Translations under genes and position numbers: made by a program | Shown here: positions 23,884 through 31,914 of the stretch, piece after piece | Numbering within the stretch: the stretch's first letter is position 1 | Layout: each line of letters opens with the position of its first letter | Notes under the pieces: model-generated | What the model saw: only the letters and a program-made list of their open reading frames with translations | The model's database searches: none | Told to the model about the DNA's origin: nothing | From: a virus | IMG/VR virus record: IMGVR_UViG_3300034198_012379 | Coordinates: 1-38,700 of that record | DNA: 38,700 bases | Reading direction: 5' to 3' (one strand)

Positions 23884-24464
23884 TGGTAACGTGAGCGGAC
23901 GAGGTCTGACTGAGCCACAAGGTCCACCCGGTAGGGTCGGGACTCATTGACTCCCTGCTGGATCGCATTCGGCAGGAGGTATGATAGGGCATGCCCCTCA
24001 AGTTGAGCGGCCTTGCCAGAGTCTCCGGTGATGCCCGGGCAGATCCTGGCTGCGAGCATAGTGGCGAACAGTTCGGTGAAGTCGCCTGGGTAGGTGGAGG
24101 TGTCCTCCTCCAACTTCACATAGCGGACCCGGCACGAATCTGCATCACATAGGATCTTGCCACCCTCGATCTCGAACGGTGGATCGACCGAGTCCTCGGT
24201 GCTGTAGCTGTTGACCTCAAGGATGTGGATGCACCCGAATGGGATCTGGTAGGCTTTCGACCACCCCCAGGCTGGAGCGTCAAGGCCGGGAGCGAGTGCC
24301 CTGGCAATAGCAAAGGACCAGGGTGCCTTCCGCAGCACCTCTGCCAGGACTGCGTCGTAGTGGGTCCGCAGATGCTCAGCGTTCACGGTGTTCTCACCGG
24401 TGCTGACGATAGGTGATGCCCCCAGCTTGGACAAGGCAAGGTTACAGATTGCGGTCTTGGTCAT
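23880..24464 (-). CDS. Tail tubular protein A / adaptor (T7 gp11-like)
   Basis: This 194-residue protein has the gp11 pattern: CNLALSKLGASPI (residues 7-19), HYDAVLAEVLRKAPWSFAIA (about 35-54), and a C-terminal helix ending DLVRSRYQ. It forms the ring between portal and nozzle. It is directly coupled to the nozzle gene and separated from the capsid gene by a terminator. Confidence 0.85.
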   Translation of the reverse strand: MTKTAICNLALSKLGASPIVSTGENTVNAEHLRTHYDAVLAEVLRKAPWSFAIARALAPGLDAPAWGWSKAYQIPFGCIHILEVNSYSTEDSVDPPFEIEGGKILCDADSCRVRYVKLEEDTSTYPGDFTELFATMLAARICPGITGDSGKAAQLEGHALSYLLPNAIQQGVNESRPYRVDLVAQSDLVRSRYQ

Positions 24465-24483
24465 GGCGTTAGATGGAGAGAGC

Positions 24484-24522
24484 TAAAAAGAAGGGGGCAA
24501 GCGTCTCCCAACACTTGCCCCC
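24484..24522 (-). terminator. Intrinsic terminator behind the major capsid gene
   Basis: GGGGGCAAG (24493-24501) and CTTGCCCCC (24514-24522) form a perfect 9-bp stem with a 12-base loop. On the minus strand a TTCTTTTTAG tract follows. It lies 24 bases after the capsid stop, placed to raise capsid mRNA over the downstream tail genes. Confidence 0.8.
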
Positions 24523-24545
24523 CGACATCACCCAACAAGAAAGGG

Positions 24546-25469
24546 TTACTCGTTGACCTTGACCATCACGACCTTCTTGTCATAGCGCCGGACGCCACCC
24601 ATACGGGCAACGGCACGGATCTGACGGGCGTGGGAGTTCTCGGGCAGAGGATCGATGTGCGTCCGTTGGTCTCCGAAGAAGAAGTGGACAGCGGAGGGCA
24701 CCCACGCCAAGAGGTTGCGAACGCTACCGGAAGTGGTCAACTGCTCGGAGCGGATGAACTTGATGCCAAGAAACTCATCAACCTGCCCGCTGACGAGAGG
24801 CTGGACGTTGTTGTAGTCGGCACTGGTCACCTCGGTCTCAGTAAGCAGCGAGTCCAGATCGGTCTGGCTAACTGCCATAATGATCTTGGTATCGCGATTC
24901 TGGGCAATCCCAGATCCAACGACTTCGTTGATCCCGAAGATGGACTTGACCCGGCGCAGCTTGTCCAAGGTCAATCCCGAGTTGGCGGCGGTTCCACTGC
25001 GGACATAGTCGCGAGCGACGGTCTGGGCAGCAGGAAACGTCGCGGCAGGGCCGGTCCCGTCGTCGCCGGTAATCGCAGGGCCTTCAAGGGCAGCGAAGAT
25101 CCGCTTGTCCACAAGCCGTTCCATGTTGGCCTGGATCAAGGCTAGAACTGAACTGTCAGGGCGGCCAAGGGCGGCAAGCTGAACGTCGTCCCACTCATCG
25201 ATAACCTTGGTGGATGCGTAGGGCTTGACGCTCAACCAACGACTGCTGGAAGTGAGATCACTGCGGACAGTGGTCCCGGCTCGGACGGTGATTTCCTCAA
25301 CCGCATCGTCTTGGTCGAAATCGTCGAACCGCTTTCGCCCGCCGTTATGGCTGGATTCAAGGGTGACGTAGGCTTTCATGCGAGACAGCATCTGCTGTGC
25401 TTGCATGCCCCAGTTCTCATTGAACAGGTCAATGAAGTGGCTTGGTAGGTTGGTAACAGCTTGACTCAT
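24546..25469 (-). CDS. Major capsid protein (HK97 fold, Phage_capsid_2-like)
   Basis: This 307-residue protein sits after scaffold and a small head gene. Segments such as RSDLTSSSRWLSVKPYASTK, VIDEWDDVQLAALGRPDSSV and IFAALEG fit the podovirus capsid family that uses a separate scaffold. It is followed by a strong terminator, in line with high expression. The ATG has no Shine-Dalgarno sequence. Confidence 0.8.
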   Translation of the reverse strand: MSQAVTNLPSHFIDLFNENWGMQAQQMLSRMKAYVTLESSHNGGRKRFDDFDQDDAVEEITVRAGTTVRSDLTSSSRWLSVKPYASTKVIDEWDDVQLAALGRPDSSVLALIQANMERLVDKRIFAALEGPAITGDDGTGPAATFPAAQTVARDYVRSGTAANSGLTLDKLRRVKSIFGINEVVGSGIAQNRDTKIIMAVSQTDLDSLLTETEVTSADYNNVQPLVSGQVDEFLGIKFIRSEQLTTSGSVRNLLAWVPSAVHFFFGDQRTHIDPLPENSHARQIRAVARMGGVRRYDKKVVMVKVNE

Positions 25470-25507
25470 GTTAGTGCGTTAGTTTGTGTTCGGGTTTCGT
25501 GAGTAGA

Positions 25508-25873
25508 TTAGACGGCTTGCGTCTGATTGACGACGTGCCACTCAGTGCCGTTGTGGGCGATTTCGACCATACGGACCTTGCCCGTGGCGATGATACCAGC
25601 ACCGGCACCCGCGACGTCCAACAAGGCAGGCGACTTGACCGCAGCGTTGAGAGTCAAGGTGCGGTTGGCTGCGCTGGCAGTGAGCCAGAACCGGATGCGT
25701 TGCCCAGGCTTCGGGTTGGTCGGAGCTTGCAAAGCAAGGTTGCCGGTGAGTGCGATAGCCACATCGGCAATGACCGGAACCGTGGACGCATCAAGCGTGT
25801 AGGTAGCGGCATAGACGCCAGTGACGACAGTATGAGGTCCGTGCTGTTGGACGGTGGTTGGGATATTGGCCAT
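25508..25873 (-). CDS. Probable head decoration/fibre protein
   Basis: This 121-residue beta-rich protein carries ATYTLDASTVPVIADVAIAL and GQRIRFWLTASAANRTLTLN, and ends in GTEWHVVNQTQAV. Small beta proteins with a W-x-V-V ending next to the capsid gene often decorate capsids or form head fibres. The position between scaffold and major capsid supports a head role. The function is inferred. Confidence 0.55.
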   Translation of the reverse strand: MANIPTTVQQHGPHTVVTGVYAATYTLDASTVPVIADVAIALTGNLALQAPTNPKPGQRIRFWLTASAANRTLTLNAAVKSPALLDVAGAGAGIIATGKVRMVEIAHNGTEWHVVNQTQAV

Positions 25874-25963
25874 GGTCTCAGTAGTTGGTTTTCAAGGTGC
25901 TGGTTCTGTTAGAGTCGATGAATCCATTTATCGCCATTTCGGCGATGCAAGATTTTTCTCGAA

Positions 25964-26842
25964 TTATTGTTGATGCGCCTTCGCGAACAATTCATCGACC
26001 ATCTTGATCGCAGCCGGATCGTTAGCGTGATAGCGGGAATGCCAGGGGTTCGACGGGTTGCGGATGATATCCAGCCCGTGCGCCCGAGGGTTCTCTGCCA
26101 TGATCGCCAATGCCTCGGCAGGAAGACCGATTGCCGTCCGCATCTTAGGATCTGCGGTAGTCCAGTCGTGGAGTTTCTGGAACACCTCGATCAGGTTGGC
26201 ATCATTGTGGGCATCGAGATCGATCCCGAACTTGGTTGCGACTGCGGTTGCCTGCGCCACAAACTTCGGAGTCTCAGCACCCCACTTCTTGGTGAGGATG
26301 GCGACCTGGGCTTCGGTGTGCGCCTTGTGGGCAGCGTCAGCAGCAGCCTCCGCCTTGGCGGCACGGGCAGCCTCCAGGGCGATCAGTTGCCCTGCCATTG
26401 CTCCAGGGACGTTGTGCTTGTGCATCACCTCGGCGATAGCCTGACCGAACTCTGAGTCCCATTCACCGGCGAACCCTTCCGGGGCAGTGTGGAGACCGTA
26501 GCCCGCAGCCTCTGCCGGTGCGCCGATGGCAGTCCGGTAGGATGCGAGTTCTTCCGGGGCGGCCTTGCTCCAGTCGGCATGGATCTTGACTCCGGTGTCA
26601 CCGAGGGACTTGACCCGGTGCAACTCAGTGAACACGTCGCCGAGGGTGCCATACTTCGCGATGGTCGCAGAGGTAGGTTTGAGGTTGTCGGGCAGGCTAT
26701 CTGCCCAGTTCTCCTTGAACTTGCCATCGGGCCCGACATAACCGGCGAACGGTCCATCGGGAACGGTGTTGATGACAGGAGGGGTAACCGCCGGTGGCGT
26801 GACCGGCGGAACGACTGGTGGTGGTGTGGTTGGATCAGACAT
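25964..26842 (-). CDS. Scaffolding protein
   Basis: This 292-residue protein has a Pro/Val/Thr-rich start (TTPPPVVPPVTPPAV), a middle with LPDNLKPTSATIAKYGTLGD, and a long Ala/Lys/Glu helix (residues about 155-190). This composition, and its position between portal and capsid, match podovirus scaffolds such as T7 gp9. The start overlaps the preceding small gene by 8 bases. Between it and the next gene is 90 bases with a weak 6-bp hairpin at 25930-25946 and no clear promoter. Confidence 0.75.
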   Translation of the reverse strand: MSDPTTPPPVVPPVTPPAVTPPVINTVPDGPFAGYVGPDGKFKENWADSLPDNLKPTSATIAKYGTLGDVFTELHRVKSLGDTGVKIHADWSKAAPEELASYRTAIGAPAEAAGYGLHTAPEGFAGEWDSEFGQAIAEVMHKHNVPGAMAGQLIALEAARAAKAEAAADAAHKAHTEAQVAILTKKWGAETPKFVAQATAVATKFGIDLDAHNDANLIEVFQKLHDWTTADPKMRTAIGLPAEALAIMAENPRAHGLDIIRNPSNPWHSRYHANDPAAIKMVDELFAKAHQQ

Positions 26843-27080
26843 AGATTCTTGCTGTTTCGGATTCGATTTTCAGGATCTTCACGATTGCCTGCATGCCTTC
26901 GATGTAGGCTGCACGGTAGGGATCAAACTTGGCTGCATCAAACGGACCCTGCCCGATGCATGCCTCCCCCTCGAGGAAGTCGATGATGCCCTTGTAGTGC
27001 CGGGATCCACGGAAAGCGGACAGCACTCTCGCCAGGGAGATGCGCTCTTCCTCGGTCATCTCTTTCGGTGTCGATGTCAT
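26835..27080 (-). CDS. Small head-region protein (Bbp19-like position)
   Basis: This 81-residue protein lies between portal and scaffold. The pattern RVLSAFRGSRHYKGIIDFLE, then FDPYRAAYIEGMQAIVKIL, resembles the small protein found at this place in BPP-1-type phages. Its start overlaps the portal stop (ATGA) and its end overlaps the scaffold start by 8 bases. Function unknown. Confidence 0.55.
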   Translation of the reverse strand: MTSTPKEMTEEERISLARVLSAFRGSRHYKGIIDFLEGEACIGQGPFDAAKFDPYRAAYIEGMQAIVKILKIESETARIYV

Positions 27081-28684
27081 GCCGGTGGTAGTCCTTGGTC
27101 AGCCTGGGCTTGCATCATGGCAGCCTGGGTCATTGCCCTCTGGGTCTTGATTCGTTGCACGTCAGCCTTGCTGCGGACCCGGTCGAACTTGGCACCCGAT
27201 CCCTTGAAGTAGTCTACCGCAATTTGTGGGATGTCGAACCGGTCAAGAACCTCTGGGTCAGCCTCTGCCAACGGCATGACAGCACCAAGGGATTGTAGAG
27301 CCGCATGATCCTGGGTCGCCTGGATTGCCAGTGCCATCCGGTTCGAGAAGGTGACGTTAGGCACGGCCAGGAACTCACCGTCCGGTCCTTGGCGCTTCAA
27401 CTCATCCGGGACTTGGTCAGGGAACTTCCCAGCTTCGAAGAGAACCCGGAACATCCAGGCACCGAGGGGGGCGAGGATCTCGACAGAGAACAGATCGAAG
27501 GTTGGCGAGGCACGGTCCAGCTTTTCACCGAGCCTTGCCTGGACCTCGGTTGCGGTCATGTTGGTCTGATCGAGGGCAGCGAACATCTCGAACAGGTCCA
27601 CCATGAATGCCTTGCGAACCTGCTTTCGCTTCTCCTCGGCACGCTCTGCACCGTAGTCTCCCCGGGCCTGGGTCAACCACTCCTTGGGCTGCTGCTCACC
27701 CTCTGGCATAACGGTGCGACCACCGGGCCGGAAGTCTACCTTACCCACCAGATTGGTCGGCACGAGCACCCGAGGGTTGAGCATGATGTCAACCAGGGCA
27801 TCCTGGCTGCGCTCCAGCTTGTTCAGTTGCTTGAGGACTGGCAGAGAGACATTGCCTGGACCCCATCCGTAGGGTTCCATGGGGTTGTTGGAGGATGCCG
27901 TCAGGAACCGGGTGACGAGGTAGCAGTTCTCCTCCCCTCCCCCCTCGGACACGATGTGCCCGGTTGCATGGTGGAACCATGTCGAGAGGTAGGGCATATG
28001 CTTCCAGAGAAGACTGGTAGGGTCGTAGTCAGGGTTGGGCCGGACACCGTGGATGTAGAAGTCGGTGTCGAACTGCCTGACAGGATCCTGGGCTGCATCC
28101 TGCACGTCCTTGGGGAGGTTCTCAGCACCGAAGATCCCGACAGCCTGCCGGTGTGAGTAGCACCGGCGGATGAACACGGTGTCCACGATGTCGTCCTCAC
28201 CCTCGGCGCATACGAAGGCAGGCTCAGAGCGGAACTGGAATCTCTCGTCCTGGGGCAGCCAGAACTTGGATAGGCATGCGGTCGCGAATGCGCTCCGGTC
28301 GAGGTAGATCTCAAAGATCGCAGTATAGAAGTTTGACTTTGTCAGGTAGTCCCGAGCGACCTCGGTGCATTTACCCAGCCAGTTGTCCACCTCTTCATTC
28401 GCCTCGACTCCAGCAGGGGCAGTGAACGCGAACCACTTGGTCTCCCTCGGTGTCAGCCATGCGAGGCAGCCCTGTGCCATCGTCAGGTTGGACTCCACAC
28501 CGGTCGCGTCGAAGAGGTCAGCGTGGATCGTGGTGTCCGGCAGGGTGTTGCCCATCGGACTGGACGTCAGATCGTGATACCGGCGAGGCTGGATGTATTT
28601 TGCGATCTCCTGCCACCGGCTGCGCCACGGGATTGCCTTTGTCTCCAGGCTGTCGAACGTGCGCTTGAGTTCTGTGGCGATCAT
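27077..28684 (-). CDS. Portal protein (head-tail connector)
   Basis: This 535-residue protein belongs to the podovirus connector family (T7 gp8 / Bbp21 type). Recognisable parts are PWRSRWQEIAKYIQPRR (about residues 19-35), GVESNLTMAQGCLAWLTPRE (about 62-81), EPYGWGPGNVSLPVLKQLNK (about 270-290) and TATEVQARLGEKL in the C-terminal third. It forms the dodecameric channel for DNA packaging. It is coupled by ATGA overlaps to both neighbours. Confidence 0.85.
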   Translation of the reverse strand: MIATELKRTFDSLETKAIPWRSRWQEIAKYIQPRRYHDLTSSPMGNTLPDTTIHADLFDATGVESNLTMAQGCLAWLTPRETKWFAFTAPAGVEANEEVDNWLGKCTEVARDYLTKSNFYTAIFEIYLDRSAFATACLSKFWLPQDERFQFRSEPAFVCAEGEDDIVDTVFIRRCYSHRQAVGIFGAENLPKDVQDAAQDPVRQFDTDFYIHGVRPNPDYDPTSLLWKHMPYLSTWFHHATGHIVSEGGGEENCYLVTRFLTASSNNPMEPYGWGPGNVSLPVLKQLNKLERSQDALVDIMLNPRVLVPTNLVGKVDFRPGGRTVMPEGEQQPKEWLTQARGDYGAERAEEKRKQVRKAFMVDLFEMFAALDQTNMTATEVQARLGEKLDRASPTFDLFSVEILAPLGAWMFRVLFEAGKFPDQVPDELKRQGPDGEFLAVPNVTFSNRMALAIQATQDHAALQSLGAVMPLAEADPEVLDRFDIPQIAVDYFKGSGAKFDRVRSKADVQRIKTQRAMTQAAMMQAQADQGLPPA

Positions 28685-29115
28685 GATCCTAGCCTCCCTC
28701 CCATTCCGAGCTTGTAGCCTCCGCTGTCACCAGCTTGACCAATCGCAGCCAGGATGCCTTGACGGCGACGACGCTTTGCGTCCTCTCCAGTGGTGGTGAG
28801 ACCCATGACCTGGGCTGCCGGTGGCACCACGGGAGCGACTGGACCCGGAGGGGGTGTGGTCGGCACAGTGACAGGAGCCACTACCGGAGCCTCGGGCGGC
28901 TTCTTGAGTGCATCCGGCAGTGTCGCCTTGACGGCACCGGGACGAGGAGGGGCGATAACCTTGCGCTCTTTCTCCTTCGTGGGACTCTTGCTCGTCCCCC
29001 TCCTGGGTGCGCTCGATCCGCCCCCCTTATAGGCAGCGATGTCGAGGACATGAAAGGGTGCATCACCGAAGAACGGTGCGTTGTGTGAGGCGTGGATGGA
29101 TGGTGTGAGTATCAT
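28681..29115 (-). CDS. Pro/Ala-rich small protein, unknown
   Basis: The ATG at 29115, 2 bases after the upstream gene's stop codon, gives 144 residues; a longer frame from 29193 would overlap the upstream gene. Residues 35-110 are a low-complexity Pro/Val/Thr/Ala and Lys/Arg stretch. The C-terminus (KRRRRQGILAAIGQ, then a Gly-rich tail) resembles the short Gly-rich protein found between terminase and portal in some podoviruses. Function unknown. Confidence 0.55.
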   Translation of the reverse strand: MILTPSIHASHNAPFFGDAPFHVLDIAAYKGGGSSAPRRGTSKSPTKEKERKVIAPPRPGAVKATLPDALKKPPEAPVVAPVTVPTTPPPGPVAPVVPPAAQVMGLTTTGEDAKRRRRQGILAAIGQAGDSGGYKLGMGGRLGS

Positions 29116-29116
29116 G

Positions 29117-29476
29117 TTAAGCCATTCGCCGGACGAACTTGTCCGTCTCGTAGATGCGGAGGCAGTTATTTCGCTCGAACTGGACGAATGCAAGCGGATT
29201 CTCTAGCAGAAACCTCATGCCATAACGCCAGTCCCCAGCCGCAATGTGGACGTGCCAGCAATCTGCCTGCCCCGGCTCAGCCACATAGATTGGATCGGTG
29301 GCGATGTCGTAGTCCCAGGTCGAGCAGACTGGGCGCATGGCACCGAAGAATGCGGGTGTGCTGATGATGGTGCCGGTTATGAACAGAACCCCGATCTCCT
29401 CCTCGAATGTCCTGGCACACTTCTCTTGGTGCCAGATTATCGATGCCCTTTCATAGGGTCTATTGTTTAGATTCAT
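29117..29476 (-). CDS. Hypothetical protein between terminase and portal genes
   Basis: This 119-residue protein contains ADCWHVHIAAGDWRYGMRFL (about residues 70-89) and many aromatic residues. Its start overlaps the terminase stop (ATGA). I do not recognise a family with certainty. Genes in this position in podoviruses often encode small proteins of unknown role carrying a W-H-h-h-x-A-G-D motif. Confidence 0.55.
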   Translation of the reverse strand: MNLNNRPYERASIIWHQEKCARTFEEEIGVLFITGTIISTPAFFGAMRPVCSTWDYDIATDPIYVAEPGQADCWHVHIAAGDWRYGMRFLLENPLAFVQFERNNCLRIYETDKFVRRMA

Positions 29477-31020
29477 GCTAAGATCGACCCTCCCTCGGCG
29501 TGGACGTTGCGGTGCCGGACTGCCATGTCATGCGGTGAGACAAGTCCCTGACTGTATGCTTCGACGAAGGTGCGCCATGCGTCGGCACAGTGTGAGGTGT
29601 GGTCGTGGATCGGCATCGACCGCAGTGTGACACCATCGGCGACCACCGGCTTGCGATATCCTGCCAGGAGGTCGAACCCCTGCTGCGCATCCTCATGGAC
29701 AAGGACGATGTCGAGGAGGTTCCGCCCCTGGTTGATCCCGATGTAGATGTCAGGGGTGACCGGCACCACGGTAGCCGGGGTGATTCCTGCCTCCCTGGCA
29801 TCACCCACGAAGGTCCGGCCCGACTTGGAACGGTGGTTGGCATCGTGAGGGAAGAGGTGCTTCGTGATGGGGTAGCGCAGCTTCCACTCCTCCACCTTCC
29901 TGGCGAAGTGCTCCACGGGTTCCCCGGATGCCTGATAGTAGTTCAGCAGGCGAATGTCGGTCTTGGTGACCTGAATGCACCACATAGACATTGCATCGGC
30001 CTGACCCAGATCCCATGCCACGACGCAGGGATAGCGACCCTGCACCGGGAACTGGCAGAGCCTACCATCGGATTGCAGCCGGGTGAGCCGATCACCGTAG
30101 ATAGACCCCTCGACCGGGGCGCGGAAGACGTCGGCAAGCTCTGCCGGGAACTCTCGGAAGGTGTCCTCCTTGAGGGTGCGGAACTCGTTCGCCCAGAATG
30201 CCTTTTGCTCTGGTGTCAGCCGGATTCCTCTGTTCTCCCACTCAGCGAAGATCTGAGCCTCGTCCTTCCTAATGGTGATTGTGCGAGGATCGAGTGCGTT
30301 CTTGGGGTTGCGCTGGAAGGGGAAGAACAGCATCTTGAACTGCCGCTCGTTGTGGTATTGTCCTTGCCTTGCCATCGCTTCCTTGATCAGGTCGTAGTGG
30401 GGCCCGGACTTCCCACCCTTGTGGGTGCTTTCGAAGAATGCCATGTTCCCCTTCCCCACCGCAGGCAGTGCGCCGGTCAGGATATCCTTCGCGTCCTGCG
30501 GGCGAGCCATAGCGAGAGGTCCGAACTCCGAGACGTGGAGATACTGCAAAGCACCTCCACGGAATGTGGTCGAGCAAGAGAAGACTGACTTGTTCCCGAA
30601 CTTCAGTTCGTCCGTGGTTGGATCGCAGGGGAACCGGTCCTTGATCCAGGCATTGACTGCCATGCCTTGTTCTACTTCGAGACCTGGGATGTTTCGCCCG
30701 ATGGTGTCGTAAGAAAATGCCATGCCCGCCAACTTCTTCCGAGCGTCCGGCAGTTTGAAGTCGATCAGGCCGACGTTCTGGCGCGGGTTAAAGATCGCCC
30801 GATCCAACCCCTTGAGGTCGATGGCAGTGGAGAACCCCAGGCGTCTCGCCTTGACGATCAGGGTCCACCACGAATGCTCCTCGAAGAACCAATCCTGGCC
30901 CGAGTTTGGCCGGAACGGGATGACCTGGGCATCCTCGTTGACGATGGTGTAGAGGTTCCTGATGCGCCAGTCAGGGTCTGATAGGCGATGGATAAGTGCC
31001 TTGGTGACCCTATCACTCAC
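29473..31020 (-). CDS. terL: Terminase large subunit
   Basis: The GTG at 31020 is chosen: it sits at the end of the preceding gene (8-base overlap) and has GGAGAG upstream, giving 515 residues. An ATG at 31167 would overlap the membrane-protein gene by 155 bases. The ATPase part has a degenerate Walker A, KARRLGFST (residues 57-65), and a Walker B-like YLHVSEFG near 160. The nuclease part has VAWDLGQADA, FPHDANHRS and HDHTSHCADAW with the expected acidic residues. It packages DNA at the portal. TerL close to the portal gene matches podovirus order. Confidence 0.85.
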   Translation of the reverse strand: MSDRVTKALIHRLSDPDWRIRNLYTIVNEDAQVIPFRPNSGQDWFFEEHSWWTLIVKARRLGFSTAIDLKGLDRAIFNPRQNVGLIDFKLPDARKKLAGMAFSYDTIGRNIPGLEVEQGMAVNAWIKDRFPCDPTTDELKFGNKSVFSCSTTFRGGALQYLHVSEFGPLAMARPQDAKDILTGALPAVGKGNMAFFESTHKGGKSGPHYDLIKEAMARQGQYHNERQFKMLFFPFQRNPKNALDPRTITIRKDEAQIFAEWENRGIRLTPEQKAFWANEFRTLKEDTFREFPAELADVFRAPVEGSIYGDRLTRLQSDGRLCQFPVQGRYPCVVAWDLGQADAMSMWCIQVTKTDIRLLNYYQASGEPVEHFARKVEEWKLRYPITKHLFPHDANHRSKSGRTFVGDAREAGITPATVVPVTPDIYIGINQGRNLLDIVLVHEDAQQGFDLLAGYRKPVVADGVTLRSMPIHDHTSHCADAWRTFVEAYSQGLVSPHDMAVRHRNVHAEGGSILA

Positions 31021-31396
31021 CCATCTCTCCCGTGATTGCGAACGTCTGCCACCGGCTGCGCTCGGCCAGAGTCGCAACAAGGACAGCACTCTTGCGGTGC
31101 TCAAGTTGCTCAGCCTCAAGAGAGGCGATGCGACCCACCAAGGGATCGACTGCCATTTTGCCGACACCGCCGCAGATCGCCAGGACGAGGATGGCGGCAG
31201 CGATAGGGATGTTCCAATCGGTTCCCTTGTTGAGCTTGGTGGTTAGTAGTGTCTTGATCTCGACCAAGTCCGAACGCACCCCCTTGACCTCGGTGTCAAG
31301 ACGGGTCAAGTCTTGATCCATTCGCCCTGTTCTCGTGAACAGTTCGTGGAATGAAGTCTTGACGCTACCGGTGATGACTTCGTCCTCGTCGCTCAT
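31013..31396 (-). CDS. Single-span membrane protein, holin or spanin candidate
   Basis: This 127-residue protein has one clear membrane segment, IPIAAAILVLAICGGVG (about residues 63-79), between two charged coiled-coil-like helices. It lies between tail fibre and TerL, where T7 encodes its holin and Rz-like spanin. A holin is needed because the amidase lacks a signal sequence. The long soluble flanks are unlike a minimal holin, so a spanin-like or other lysis protein is also possible. Confidence 0.5.
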   Translation of the reverse strand: MSDEDEVITGSVKTSFHELFTRTGRMDQDLTRLDTEVKGVRSDLVEIKTLLTTKLNKGTDWNIPIAAAILVLAICGGVGKMAVDPLVGRIASLEAEQLEHRKSAVLVATLAERSRWQTFAITGEMGE

Positions 31397-31404
31397 CTTC
31401 TTGG

Positions 31405-31665
31405 TCAGACCGGATTCAACTGGTCCTCCCCCTCCTCATCGGGAACTCCGATCAGAGCACGGAAGGCAGTCAAGGAACGCAGGGCGATCTCCCGGCGAAG
31501 GATGGGTCTCGCCGCTTGATTGGTGGCGATGTGCTTCTCAACGGCATCGACGAAGGCGTCCTTCTGGTCAGGGCTCAGGGCATTGAACCCTGCATGGAGG
31601 ATCTGTGCGATCTCGACGAGTTTGAGACCACGGAATGCGGTCAGGATAATGGTGAAGACTTGCAT
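31405..31665 (-). CDS. Small helical protein, unknown
   Basis: This 86-residue protein has a hydrophobic start (MQVFTIILTAFRGLKLVEIA) followed by charged helices (DAVEKHIATNQAARPILRRE). The N-terminus could be membrane-associated. It stands next to the single-span membrane protein with 8 bases between, so it may belong to a lysis cassette. No family is recognised. Confidence 0.5.
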   Translation of the reverse strand: MQVFTIILTAFRGLKLVEIAQILHAGFNALSPDQKDAFVDAVEKHIATNQAARPILRREIALRSLTAFRALIGVPDEEGEDQLNPV

Positions 31666-31668
31666 GGC

Positions 31669-31911
31669 TTATGTTTCTTGGTTTGGTTGTTGCTCCTCAG
31701 ACACCGGCGGGACCAAGGATTGCCCCTCGGACAAACCCTGCCAGACAGCGCGATTCGAAGATGGTCCGACTAACTCGAACCCTGGGCCTACGTAGAAGTC
31801 ATCCTCGACGACGAGGTAGATCTGCCCACGGTCTGCTGGGTTAGACTCAGGTTCCCCGGTCCCTACGTTGACGACCACTTGCGCGGCCCGGTCGATGATG
31901 ACGGTTTTCAT
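31669..31911 (-). CDS. Small acidic protein, unknown
   Basis: This 80-residue protein begins MKTVIIDRAAQVVVNVGTGE and has a disordered Pro/Gln/Glu-rich end. It lies 3 bases after the tail fibre gene. It could be a small fibre chaperone or accessory protein, but nothing in the sequence shows this. Confidence 0.5.
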   Translation of the reverse strand: MKTVIIDRAAQVVVNVGTGEPESNPADRGQIYLVVEDDFYVGPGFELVGPSSNRAVWQGLSEGQSLVPPVSEEQQPNQET

Positions 31912-31914
31912 GGC

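Noticed and set aside
25930-25946. Hairpin ATCGCC/GGCGAT as a terminator between scaffold and decoration genes
   Set aside because: The stem is only 6 bp and has no T-tract in the direction of transcription.
27305-28156. 283-residue plus strand frame opposite the portal gene
   Set aside because: Antisense shadow. The portal protein on the other strand has clear family motifs.
31021-31167. Longer start for the large terminase at 31167
   Set aside because: It would overlap the single-span membrane protein gene by 155 bases, and the added 49 residues look like out-of-frame sequence. The GTG at 31020 has a purine-rich site and a small overlap.
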